From Macrostomum hystrix (lineage: Eukaryota > Platyhelminthes > Macrostomidae): a DNA stretch of 64,000 nucleotides. Positions 11,890-23,974 of this stretch are shown here, one piece after another. Position 1 is the first letter of the stretch, and every line of letters begins with the position of its first letter. The stretch spans positions 1,302,001 through 1,366,000 of the forward strand of contig CATNEN010000008.1 in the NCBI GenBank assembly GCA_950097015.1, given 5' to 3'. Under the pieces are notes generated by a model. The model worked only from the letters and a program-made list of their open reading frames with translations, was not told where the DNA came from and did not search any database. The position numbers and the translations under genes were made by a program.

Positions 11890-12445
11890 ATCATGGGAAA
11901 GGTTAGAAAAATATTAACTGATGGCACAAAATAAGTAAATAACGGGATAATGGGATAATTTATAATGGGATAATAAAAGGTTAAAGAAAACCGCCTATTA
12001 ATGCCAGCTAACGCCAGTTTATCTTATTATTCGATTTTCAGAAGAAAAACTATTTTATAATTAACAAAATAGATTTCAAAGCAAATTCAGAATGGCACAA
12101 TTTAAAAATGGCGACTTAAAAATTAAACTGCAGTGGTGGTAATTAACACACAATTCTGATTCTCAGGATAATCAGTTTGGAAATAGGAAAATAACTTATA
12201 GTTTAGTTTGAAATAGGAAAATAGGAGCTAGCTATTTAAAAGTGTTAAAAATACGAAAGGGGCAGTAATTATAACGAATGCCAGAAATCCACAGATCCAG
12301 GCAAACGGGTAAGAATTTGGTTGCATAAAAATTAAAACTGCACTGAAGAACATAAAATGACTACCTACATAAATTTAACTCATCGGACATGCGATTGCTG
12401 CAAACAAACTGGCCAAATAATTAATTTTGTGTCGACTATAACATC
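11890..12445. other. Intergenic, nothing recognised
   Basis: AT-rich sequence with short tgggataat-type runs. No exon-like signal. Confidence 0.5.
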
Positions 12446-12447
12446 TA

Positions 12448-12895
12448 TATCTGATTTGACAGCTCAACAATATCTAACTTTACATCTTAACCAATCTCTG
12501 ATTTCATAGCTCAATCAATACCTGATCTGACAGCTCAATCAGTCTCTGATTTGACAGCTAAATCATCTCTAATTGACAGCTCAACCAATCCCTGATTTGA
12601 CAGCTCAATCAGTCTCTGATTTGACAGCTCAATCAGTCTCTGATTTGACAGCTCAATCAGTCTCTGATTTGATAGCTCAATCAGTCTCTGATTTGACAGC
12701 TCAATCAGTCTCTGATTTGACAGCTCAATCATTATCTGATTTGACAGCTCAATCAGTCTCTGATTTGACAGCTCAATCATTATCTGGTTTAGAGCTAAAT
12801 CACATCTAATGGACAGCTCAACCAATCTATGATTTGACAGCTCAATCAGTCTCTGATTTGACAGCTCAATCGATGCCTGATTTGACAGCTGTCAA
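12448..12895. repeat. Minisatellite array, 22-bp unit, intergenic
   Basis: About 20 copies of a 22-bp unit (ctgatttgacagctcaatca plus gt). Variants are tctctgattt, ttatctgatt and the shorter ctctaattgacagctcaacc. Confidence 0.95.
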
Positions 12896-13199
12896 CGCTT
12901 GGAAAGCTACAAAAGAAACTAAAAAATATAGATAGAAATGATGTACTGCGAGCCGCATCCGCAGCTGAAACTTGGCGCTATATCATATTCCTTAGACGGC
13001 AGATAAATTTAGCAAAAAGAGATAAGCGAAATCATCAGATAATAAGTTAAATGATGGTAGTTTTCCACAGTTGGCACGCGAGCAAAGCCATGACACGCAG
13101 CTCATGCTTAAGAGGGAAAAACAGGTGCCTTTATATAAATAGAAAAACGGAAAATACAGGGAGAGAAAGCGTTTGAGCCTCTTTAATTGTACAGAATAA

Positions 13200-13205
13200 T
13201 TTATT
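13200..13205 (-). promoter_or_regulatory. Probable poly(A) signal of UBE3A
   Basis: AATAAA on the minus strand, about 145 nt after the UBE3A stop codon and the first good hexamer downstream. The last 150 bp before it contain no other feature. Confidence 0.5.
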
Positions 13206-13349
13206 TATACAACTCAAACTTACGCATGCATGCATTATTTAGCACCTGACACGGTAACCTGTTGTATGTAACTAGAAAAACTTTAATCCTCTTTCAAATA
13301 TCGCAGTAATTACTCTTCTAAACAGCATTGGATTGTAAATAATATCAAT

Positions 13350-16300
13350 TCACAGCATACCGAAGCCTTTGCTATTAGCAATGGCTTTCAATAAGCGATC
13401 CTTCAGCTTGTCACAGCTGCTGTACTCTGGCAGCAATAGTACGTTGAAACAGGTGTGCGCAGTGGGTAACCTGTGTTGGCAACCGATTGGAGTCAATGGC
13501 CAATGAATGTTGAAACACCATGGGACTTTGCTCAATTCGAGGAACTGAGGACTTAGACTGCTCAATATGAGGATCTGAGGACTGTGACTGCTCAATATGA
13601 GTATCTGGGATGGTGACTGCTCAAGATGAGGATCTGGGATTGTGACTGCTCAATATGAGGATCTAAGGATAGTGACTGATCAACATGAGGATCTGGGATG
13701 GTGACTGCTCAATATGAGGATCTGGGATGGTGACTGCTCAATATGAGGATCTAAGGATAGTGACTGATCAATATGAGGATCTGGGATGGTGACTGCTCAA
13801 TATGAGGATCTAAGGATAGTGACTGATCAACATGAGGATCTGGGATGGTGACTGCTCAATATGAGGATCCAAGGATAGTGACTGATCAACATGAGGATCT
13901 GGGATGGTGACTGCTCAATATGAGGATCTAAGGATAGTGACTGATCAATATGAGGATCTGGGATGGTGACTGCTCAATATGAGGATCTAAGGATAGTAAC
14001 TGCTCAATATGAGTATCTGGGATGGTGACTGCTCAATATGAGGATCTGGGATTGTGACTGCTCAATATGAGGATCTGGGATGGTGACTGCTCAATATGAG
14101 GATCTAAGGATAGTGACTGATCAACATGAGGATCTGGGATGGTGACTGCTCAATATGAGGATCTGGGATGGTGACTGCTCAATATGAGGATCTGGGATGG
14201 TGACTGCTCAATATGAGGATCTAAGGATAGTGACTGATCAATATGATGATCTGGGATGGTGACTGCTCAATATGAGGATCTAAGGATAGTGACTGCTCAA
14301 CATGAGTATCTGGGATGGTGACTGCTCAATATGAGGATCTGGGATTGTGACTGCTCAATATGAGGATCTGGGATCGTGACTGCTCAATATGAGGATCTGG
14401 GATGGTGACTGCTCAATATGAGGATCTAAGGATAGTGACTGATCAACATGAGGATCTGGGATGGTGACTGCTCAATATGAGGATCTGGGATGGTGACTGC
14501 TCAATATGAGGATCTGGGATCGTGACTGCTCAATATGAGGATCTGGGATGGTGACTGCTCAATATGAGGATCTAAGGATAGTCACTGATCAACAGGAGGA
14601 TCTGGGATCGTGACTGCTCAATATGAGGATCTGGGATGGTGACTGCTCAATATGAGGATCTAAGGATAGTGACTGATCAACATGAGGATCTGGGATGGTG
14701 ACTGCTCAATATGAGGATCTAAGGATAGTGACTGCTCAACATGAGGATCTGGGATCGTGACTGCTCAATATGAGGATCTGGGATCGTGACTGCTCAATAT
14801 GAGGATCTGGGATGGTGACTGCTCAATATGAGGATCTAAGGATAGTCACTGATCAACAGGAGGATCTGGGATGGTGACTGCTCAATATGAGGATCTGGGA
14901 TTGTGACTGCTCAATATGAGGATCTAAGGATAGTGACTGATCAACATGAGGATCTGGGATGGTGACTGCTCAATATGTGGATCTGGGATTGTGACTGATC
15001 AATATGAGGATCTGGGATGGTGACTGCTCAATATGAGGATCTAAGGATAGTGACTGATCGATGAGGATCTGGGATAGTGTCTGCTCAATATGAAGATCTG
15101 GGATGGTGACTGCTCAATATGAGGATCTGGGATGGTGACTGATCAAAATGAGGATCTGGGGATAGTGACTGACCAACATGAGGATCTGGGGATAGTGACT
15201 GCTCAATCCGATGAACTTTCATAACAAGCGGACTCACCTATCTGAATCTGGACCTTGTCGGGCGATTATGAACTTCATTTTTTTCATACCACCGAGCGGT
15301 ACCCTGTCGGAGCCGGTGACAAATTCCAATAAGAGGCGCCTTTCAGCCTCCGTCATGCTGTGCACCAGGGACCAGAAGTGCACAATGACGGGCGATTCGC
15401 TGCTATAGCCTGTGTCGTATTGTGTGTACTTCTCCAGATCGCGAAAGTTGTACTCCTAAAAAATATTTTCAGACTGCAAATGGCTGACGGTGCCTGATTT
15501 TTTTATTGACAGTCTGTTTCAGACTGTGTCAGATAGGTTATGTGTCAGAGAGGTCGCTTTTAGTCGGTGTCAGTTGGTCACTGACAGACTGTGTCAGTTG
15601 GTCAATGACAGACTGTGTCAGTTGGGTACTGACAGACTGTGTCAGTTGGGTACTGACAGACTGTGTCAGTTGAGTACTGACAGACTGTGTCAGTTGAGTA
15701 CTGACAGACTGTATCAGTTGGTCAGTGACAGACTGTGTCAGATAGGTGGTTGAAAATTTGCGTTAGATAAGTTATTGACCTATTCTCCACCTATTCTCTC
15801 AGATAGGTGGATGACAGTCACTGTCAGATCGGTGGATGACAGTCACTGTCAGATAGGTGGATGACAGTCACTGTCAGATAGGTGGATGACAGTCAGATAG
15901 GTGGATGACAGTCTCTTTCAGATAGGTGGATGACAGTCAGATAGGTGGATGACAGTCAGATAGGTGGATGACAGTCAGATAGGTGGATGACAGTCAGATA
16001 GGTGGATGACAGTCAGATGGGTGGATGACAGTCAGATAGGTGGATGACAGTCTCTTTCAGATAGGTGGATGACAGTCAGATAGGTGGATGACAGTCAGAT
16101 AGGTGGATGACAGTCAGATAGGTGGATGACAGTCAGATAGGTGGATGACAGTCAGATAGGTGGATGACAGTCAGATAGGTGGATGACAGTCAGATAGGTG
16201 TGAAACATATCAGTTTTTTTTAATTTGTCAGCGACTTGTAACAGGCCCAATCCAAGTACAGAGTTTCCAAACCTTGCTGCCGCAAACCAGCAGTTCAATC

Positions 16301-19300
16301 TCAATCGGAGCGAAAAGTTGCAGCAGCAGAGAATTGTCAATAACCAAATGGAAGCCTTTGCAGAAAGCTATGAACTGTCGTTCAATCATGCCGTTGAGAA
16401 TGAAGTCGGAATAGAGGTCGACAAATTCCTAAAAAAAGAGAAACTTGAATATTTAAAACAGCCGGAAATTATCGACAATGCAAGATCTATGGATTTGAGA
16501 ATTGAATTCCCAGTTTTACCTGTCGGTTAGCTTTCGTCACAGGTATATTAGCTCCGTCGGGTTTCAATTCGTGGCTCAGCGTATTACCGAATGCGTCCTG
16601 GTAGCTGACAGAGAAGCTGCAGCAGAATGTGTCCTCGATATTGTCGCCATCGAAGGCCAGCAACTCCGCGAGGCCGTGGGCTAGCTCCTGCGGAATTACA
16701 GAGTGACACAGGAAGATTAATTATACAATATGGGAATTCAAGCGCTGATTAAATAATGTAATGGAATACGATGAGATTAAATAGTGTATTGGGATCTGAT
16801 GGAATTAAATAGTGCATTGGGATCTGATGGAATTAAATAGTGTATTGGGATCTGATGGAATTGAATAGTGTATTGGGATCTGATGGAATTGAATAGTATA
16901 TTGGGATCTGATAGCATTAAATAATGTCATGGGATCTGATAGCATTAAATAATGTCATGGGATCTGATGGGATTAAATAATGTCATGGGATCTGATGGGA
17001 TTAAATAATGTCATGGGATCTGATGGGATTAAATAATGTCATGGGATCTGATAGCATTAAATAATGTCATGGGATCTGATGGCATTAAATAATGTCATGG
17101 GATCTGATGGCATTAAATAATGTCATGGGATCTGATGGGATTAAATAATGTCATGGGATCTGATGGGATTAAATTATGTCATGGGATCTGATGGCATTAA
17201 ATAATGTCATGGGATCTAATAGCGTTAAATAATGTCATGGGATCTGATGGGGTTAAGTATTGTGATGGGATCTGATGGGATTAAATAATGTCATGGGATC
17301 TGATGGGGTTAAGTATTGTGATGGGATCTGATGGGATTAAATAATGTCATGTGATCTGATGGGATTAAATAGTGTCATGGGATCTGATGGCATTAAATAA
17401 TGTCATGGGATCTGATGGGATTAAATAGTGTCATGGGATCTGATGGGATTAAATAATGTCATGGGATCTGATGGCATTAAATAATGTCATGGGATCTGAT
17501 CGGGTTAAGTATTGTGATGGGATCTGATGGGATTAAATAATGTCATGGGATCTGATGGGGTTAAGTATTGTGATGGGATCTGATGGGATTAAATAATGTC
17601 ATGTGATCTGATGGGATTAAATAGTGTCATGGGATCTGATGGCATTAAATAATGTCATGGGATCTGATGGGATTAAATAGTGTCATGGGATCTGATGGGA
17701 TTAAATAATGTCATGGGATCTGATGGCATTAAATAATGTCATGGGATCTGATCGGGTTAAGTATTGTGATGGGATCTGATGGGATTAAATAATGTCATGG
17801 GATCTGATGGGACAAGAAAGTTTCAAGGCATCTGATGGGATAGAAAGTATCAGATATATAGATTCTATGAGATTTGATTAGACTAAATAGGATCGCATTG
17901 AAGATTTAGGTTTAAAAAACGGTCACTCACAGGATGCGAATCCTTGAGATCGGTAAAGTTGCCCAGTTTTCCAGTGAGTTTCTTGTACAGCACGGTGGGA
18001 AAGCGCACGTCCAGTATGATGCTATTATAGATGGCCAAGCCAAGCAGCATGCCGACTAACACGAATTCTCGTTCGCTATCCTCCGAGCCGGGATAGAACC
18101 AGAAAACTTGGGTGCGATGATTCAGGCTGAACATGCCGTAGTCGGGATTGAAAATCTGTTCAATTATTAGTTGAAAGAATTCCTTAGAAAGGCCGCCCTC
18201 GTCTATGCCCTGCTCGCCTTCGAATTCAATCATTAGCTGCTTCTTGAGGTCGGCTGGCGACTCCAGGCCGACCATCTCCAGCGTGAGTAGGGCGTCCTGT
18301 TAATGAAAATATGGTTTTTTAAAACTTAGAATATGAAAATAGAAAAGCTGCAACAACTACTGCCAGTAGCTTGGGCGTTAATAATATTTACTTATTATAT
18401 TATAACCCTTCCTGCCAACACTACGGGTCTTAATCCTTTAACAGAACCCAAGGGTCCTAATCATTTAACTGAACCCTAATGGTCTTAATCCTACAGCCAA
18501 ACCCTACGGTTCTTAATCCTTCCCCCAAAATGACGGGTCTTAATGCTTCCCCAAACCCAATGGATCTTAATCCTTCCTTAAAACCTACGGGCCTACAGTT
18601 TTCTATGCTTTTCCGGAAACTAACGAGTCCTAATCCTTTCAAAGAAACCTGTTGATTAAACTCTGAACCCTACAGGTCATAAAGCTTTCCTTGAAACCCA
18701 TGTTTTTTAAGCCCTAATTTTAGCATTTAGTGGCCTAATAAGCCCCTTAATGAATCTTTAATTGGTTTATAAAACCTCAAACTGGACTAACACACACCTT
18801 ACATGACCATAGTCTTGTAGATTTATGTATAAACCTTGAGTTCACAATTACTTTGCTTTTATCTACCAAAAGCGAATTAACAAGACAGACCTGTACAACA
18901 TTAGTCCTTCGCACGTTAATCCTCAGATACATATTGTGATCATTGTGCGACATTAGCGACTGCAGTAGGGCGCCACGCCTTTCCTGTATCATGCGAATTC
19001 TAGAATCGAAATACAGCGCTACACTTTTAGTGTAGGTGGTCAGCAGAAACGGGTGATGCAGAAAGCTGAACGGCGGCATTCCGTCACGCAGCCGAGACGA
19101 AACGCCGGTCGAAGCTTCGGCACCGGCGCGTTCGGCTTCGATAAAAAACTGATAATCTCGTTCAACCGAAATCAGCTGGTTCAGGGTGTCGTTGATAAAT
19201 TCGTCATCGGATATGGCCGGCCGGATACAGTCAGCTGGACGGCGAAATTGCAGCTTCTCAGCCAGCGGGTCCACCTTCCACAGCTGGCTGCCCTGGCGCC

Positions 19301-22300
19301 GACGCTCGGGTAGGTTGGCCTACCGACGGGGGGCGGAAACCGATAAGTCTACTCACAAACTCAACTGAGTCTACTCACAAACCCAACTGAGTCTACTCAC
19401 AAAGCCAACTGAGTCTACTCACAAAGCCAACTGAGTCTACTCACAAACCCAACTGAGTCTACTCACAAAGCCAACTGAGTCTACTCACAAAGCCAACTGA
19501 GTCTACTCACAAAGCCAACTGAGTCTACTCACAAGCCCAACTGAGTCTACTCACAAACCCAACTGAGTCTACTCACAAACCCAACTGAGCCTATACTCAC
19601 AAACCCAACTGAGCCTATACTCACAAACCCAACTGAGTCTACTCACAAACCCAACTGAGCCTATACTCACAAACCCAACTGAGCCTATACTCACAAACCC
19701 AACTGAGCCTATACTCACAAACCCAACTGAGCCTATACTCACAAACCCAACTGAGCCTATACTCACAAACCCAACTGAGCCTATACTCACAAACCCAACT
19801 GAGCCTATACTCACAAACCCAACTGAGCCTATACTCACAAACCCAACTGAGCCTATACTCACAAACCCAACTGAGCCTATACTCACAAACCCAACTGAGC
19901 CTATACTCACAAACCCAACTGAGCCTATACTCACAAACCCAACTGAGTCTACTCGCAAACCCAACTGAGTCTACTCACAAACCCAACTGAGTCTACTCAC
20001 AAGCCCAACTGAGTCTACTCACAAACCCAACTGAGTCTACTCACAAACCCAACTGAGTCTACTCACAAACCCAACTGAGCCTATACTCACAAACCCAACT
20101 GAGCCTATACTCACAAACCCAACTGAGTCTACTCACAAACCCAACTGAGTCTACTCACAAACCCAACTGAGCCTATACTCACAAACCCAACTGAGCCTAT
20201 ACTCACAAACCCAACTGAGCCTATACTCACAAACCCAACTGAGCCTATACTCACAAACCCAACTGAGCCTATACTCACAAACCCAACTGAGCCTATACTC
20301 ACAAACCCAACTGAGCCTATACTCACAAACCCAACTGAGCCTATACTCACAAACCCAACTGAGCCTATACTCACAAACCCAACTGAGCCTATACTCACAA
20401 ACCCAACTGAGCCTATACTCACAAACCCAACTGAGCCTATACTCACAAACCCAACTGAGTCTACTCGCAAACCTAGATCAGTCTATACTTTCAAGCCCAT
20501 GCTGGTTAACTAATACTCACTACTATCGTTAATTCTTTAGACCAGTAATATCATGAAAAAAGCTTACCCTGTCGTAATAGACATTTAGCGCGTCCAAGAA
20601 TTTGCTAGTCCGTTCTCGTTCCCTGGATAGAGAGCTGCTTGAGTCCACTTGTCCTAGAAGGCCTGACGCATAATAGACGAGTTTAATCACTCGGCAGACG
20701 TCGCAAATGACAGCATCCTCATTTAGGGATCTTCCAGACTCATCATCGTCTTCGTTATCCATGAGTAGACAGCGCAGAGTTAGCAGCTGCATTAGTACAA
20801 GTAGTAGCATGCGTAGATCTTCCACAGATTTGTGCTTACACCAGAAACGAACCTGGAATCGTTTTTAATAAGGATTTACTTACACATGCTGTTTGAGATT
20901 CTGTTATTATCCTGTTTGAGCTACAGTCTACAGACCTCTGACGCAGAGGTCATGAGTTCGATTCTCGGCCAATGGGAAATCATTGTCATTGAGTGACACA
21001 AAATTGCGATAAATTTTAATGGGCCGAAATTCATGCAAACCTCGGCCGTAAAATGCGCCCCGGCATCAGCTGAGTTAGAAATTTTGGTCGGTGTACCGGC
21101 CACCACAGTCCATGGACTGAACAGCTGTATTGATTTTTGGCACTGGCTGTGCATCTGGCCCCTAATTGGCTTAAAAAAATATTATTTGCAGGGCTGCTGT
21201 GGGCATTGGGGCATCATTTGGTGACAGTAGACCCCGCAGCCAGCGAGGAGGCAATTCTGCTCATTCCGCTGACTTCTGAGCACACACTCACAGAGGTAAG
21301 TCTCAGGTGGTTGGCCATCATGAGCGAAAGTTGCACATTAAGACTCATCAGCAAAGCAGAAGAGAGAAGGCTTGGGGGCTTGTCGTGCCAAACAAGGCAG
21401 ATGTACACAAATGTGTGCTCAGGAGTGGGCAGAATTGCCTCCTAGCTGACTGCGGGGTCTACCATGCTGTCACGAAATGAGTGCCCACAGCCCTGCTGCA
21501 AATATTATTATATATATTGTGAATTAATTAGAGTTAAGTGGTGCTTTTAATGAACAGTTAAACGCAAGAGTCTAATTATATGACTAGGCAACTATCCTAT
21601 ATAATGGTACTCCCGCTGTTTACCAAACGACTCACCAGTTCAGCCTGATACTCAGTAGGCAGCCTTGCCGCCAGCATGCAGATGGACGGCACAACATTCT
21701 CCATATTATTGGGATCGAATAATACGGAGAATTCGAATAGTACAGCGGCCACGCACAGGTGCAAAGGTCTAGGCCTGTCAGACAATTCCAATTTCACTTG
21801 GCGACAAAGAAAGTTAACTGAGCCGCACAGCGGATCCATGACAGACTTGTCGTACGGTATTAGTCTAGTTAGTTTGTGCACGCAATTAACATCTATGCGA
21901 GCTAATGCGTCTGCGATGCTCTTCTCCGAGGATTCGCTTTCGTGTTTCTCGTGCACACCTTCGGACGATGATGAGGACTTGTTTGGCGGCTTGAATGAGT
22001 TCACTGTGCGCTCGGGCGATGTGAATACTCCGCTTAATAATCTGACAAGCGGCTGCTTGTCCGGCAGGTCGGACATGCGACGCAACGTTGCTTCGGTGAA
22101 CTCTTCATCCGCTGAAGGTGTCGGAGCTGACTGCTGCAGCTGAACCCTCGACGATGCTTTGTTTTGAGGTGATGATAGATTTAAATCGTTGATTTTCGAG
22201 ACCGCAACTAAATCCCAATACCGAATTGTGACCCCAGATTCTAAACTGTGATCCCAAATACCACACTGTGATCCCAGATACTAAACTGTGGTCCCAAATA

Positions 22301-23199
22301 CCACACTGTGATCCCAAATACCACACTGTGATTTCAGATACTAAACTGTGAACCCAAGTACCACATTGTGACCCCAGATACTAAACTGCGATCCCAGATA
22401 CCACATTGTGATCCCAAATATCACACTGTGATCCCAGATACTAAACTGTGATCCCAAATACCACACTGTGATTCCAAATACCACACTGTGATCCCAGATA
22501 CTAATATCCGATCCCAGATACTAGCTCCGATCCCAGATACTAGCTCCGATCCCAGATACTGGCTCCGATCCCAGATACTAGCTCCGATCCCAGATACTGG
22601 GATTCCAGATTCAAAGTTGTGATACCAGATATTATTATGAAATCTCAGTCTATACTAAACTTGGATCCCTAGATATCAAATCTCTTTATCTGTGTCCCAA
22701 ACAAATAAATAAATTTCCTTTATTGTGAAAAGTTTTAGGCATTTGTTTAGTCCTCACCAGGGGCATTAGCGAAACTGTGGCTTATTGTATTCAGCTGATT
22801 AGCTTTCAGACTGGTGCTGCTAGATGACGGCAGAGAAGCCGCCACGCCAACGTGTTCATCGACTTCCATCATGGCCATCTCGTTGAGATTTACGCCACCG
22901 AGACCATCGCCGACAATTCCATTACCTTCAAGTACAATCGGCGGGGACACAGATCGCTGCTGACCAGTTAAAGAAGGCTGCCTAGTGGGTGCGGCAATGC
23001 TGCACAATTCGGCATTGGATTTGGCTAGTTCAACGGCCAACAAACCCAAAGAATTTTTGCTGCTAGAGATGCCAACGTGTTGAAATTGTGGACTAGAGGC
23101 GCAGTTCGGACTGGGACAGTTGTAGATGCCGCAGCCCTCAGTGAGGCGCTGATAGTGCTCTCTGATGAGCTCAGTGAGACGCTCGCGCGAGGAGGCCAT
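13350..23199 (-). CDS. UBE3A: E3 ubiquitin-protein ligase UBE3A/E6AP-like (HECT), complete, 9 coding exons
   Basis: Exons: 22758-23199, 21636-22156, 20568-20852, 18891-19319, 17931-18296, 16520-16687, 16273-16428, 15238-15455, 13350-13470. The total is 2,706 nt (901 aa), close to the vertebrate length, with GT-AG junctions and phases consistent throughout. The first exon encodes an AZUL zinc finger: [13 protein letters not shown] and a later AELC supply four cysteines in the E6AP spacing. The middle matches the E6AP helical region ([15 protein letters not shown]). The HECT domain runs from DALLTLEM to the end: [50 protein letters not shown], then the catalytic cysteine in [15 protein letters not shown] and the C-terminal KGFGML. 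It accepts ubiquitin from an E2 and transfers it to substrates in cytosol and nucleus. The start is the first ATG before the AZUL helix. Seven of eight introns hold arrays or SINEs or are unusually long. Confidence 0.95.
13550..15215. repeat. Minisatellite array, ~29-bp unit, UBE3A intron 8
   Basis: About 57 copies of a unit built from gactgctcaatatgaggatc plus tgggatggt. It alternates with a second type, ctaaggatagtgactgatca plus acatgaggat. The two types are interspersed in recurring short patterns, so higher-order amplification is likely. Confidence 0.96.
15530..15750. repeat. Minisatellite array, 24-bp unit, UBE3A intron 7
   Basis: Eight to nine copies of a 24-bp unit, core tactgacagactgtgtcagt, next to the distinct 19-bp array at 15780. 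Confidence 0.92.
15785..16205. repeat. Minisatellite array, 19-bp unit, UBE3A intron 7
   Basis: About 21 copies of gacagtcagataggtggat, some extended by tcactgtcag or tctctttcag. It stops about 65 bp from the donor of the exon at 16273. Confidence 0.95.
16755..17825. repeat. Minisatellite array, 28-bp unit with higher-order repeat, UBE3A intron 5
   Basis: About 38 copies of a 28-bp unit (gggatctgatgggattaaat plus aatgtcat). A multi-unit block marked by the variants ggttaagtattgtga and gtgatctgatggg occurs at about 17240-17500 and again at about 17500-17785, so unit blocks were duplicated together. Confidence 0.95.
18405..18700. repeat. Degenerate tandem repeat, ~25-30 bp, UBE3A intron 4
   Basis: About ten poorly conserved copies around aaccctacgggtcttaatcc. 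It is far more diverged than the other arrays, probably an old array. Confidence 0.7.
19345..20480. repeat. Minisatellite array, 22/24-bp unit, UBE3A intron 3
   Basis: About 49 copies of two unit lengths: 22 bp (actcacaaacccaactgagt plus ct) and 24 bp (actcacaaacccaactgagc plus ctat). Blocks of one type alternate with blocks of the other. On the transcribed minus strand each unit contains GTGAGT, an ideal 5' splice-site core. The array comes within about 25 bp of the acceptor at 19319. Confidence 0.96.
20920..21170 (+). mobile_element. SINE-B copy
   Basis: tRNA-like head with B box (tgagttcgattctcgg), then a body with gcatcagctgagtt and acagtccatggactgaac, shared with 4515-4740 and 41450-41545. 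Lies in UBE3A intron 2, about 70 bp upstream of the exon at 20852. Confidence 0.7.
21182..21500. mobile_element. Inverted pair of SINE-A 3' parts
   Basis: About 115 bp at 21187-21300 (minus orientation: tttgcagggctgctgtgggc; gaggaggcaattctgct) reappears as reverse complement at 21385-21500 (agaattgcctcctagctgac; gccctgctgcaaa). About 85 bp of spacer separate them, which includes SINE-A body sequence. The transcript could fold into a long hairpin. Confidence 0.8.
22215..22640. repeat. Minisatellite array, 20-bp unit, UBE3A intron 1
   Basis: About 20 copies of a 20-bp unit (gatcccagatactaaactgt) alternating with gatcccaaataccacactgt. It ends in a cluster of shorter tagctccgatcccagatac units at 22500-22600. 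Confidence 0.93.
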
Positions 23200-23539
23200 G
23201 GTGTGCTTTAGAATCGCTTCTGTTCTTCTTATATACTAGAGCTAGAGCTACGTCAATCTAGTGATCATCAACAATTAGATGATAGATTTCTGTTTAACCT
23301 ACTTTGTTTGTGACACTACCGTTCTGACTTTCTCTGTTGGAAATAAAAATGTAATATGTTTGTATTGATTAGGTTTAAAATTTATGTAATTTAGACAATA
23401 TAGACAATACTATAAACTGTTTAAAAGTGAAAACTTTATGAAGCTATACTTGATTTACAAATTAGCTAGCTATATATAAGAACTATGAAATGAGTTTTTG
23501 GCATGGCACATTAAACATAGAACTTTAATACTAGAACCA
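23200..23539. other. UBE3A 5' flank
   Basis: AT-rich sequence just upstream of the UBE3A start codon on the minus strand. The promoter and 5'UTR should lie here, but I cannot place a transcription start or core element. Confidence 0.4.
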
Positions 23540-23920
23540 TGAAGGGGGGAATCCCCCCATGACAATTTTTTACTACACCTGTATGGGACAATGCAAGCAC
23601 GCAAAACTCAAGAACATGGGCCAACTTTTTGTTGTGCTAGCTTAAGTCACCAGCTTTTCAGACCATTAAGACATTCAAATGTTTCTAGCCAAAGGTCAGA
23701 TTTTTCCTATAAGTGCTTGTGCATTTCATACACCCTATTCACAAATTAGCACTGTGCCTCAGTGTAGCATTGTCATACCTTCAAAATTTATCAGCATGTC
23801 AGCCAAATATGCCTACTTCATCTGTCTTTGGTGGTCACCTAACTTTATCTAGATAGATTTGCTGGACTTTCAATGGCTACAACAGGTCGAAATAGGCCAC
23901 TATAGACACCCTGATGCAAA
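23540..23920 (+). mobile_element. Dispersed repeat C, copy 2
   Basis: Aligns with the complement of 9367-9725 from gggggaatccccc through ccaactttttgttg, aaggtcagatttt, ttcaaaatttatc, ggtggtcacct and ggccactatagacaccctga. A short related stretch is at 41575-41680. No coding capacity recognised. Confidence 0.75.
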
Positions 23921-23974
23921 TTTCTGCAATTTGGTTGATCAAGACTAATTATTAGGTGCAACGGGCTCTGGCTA

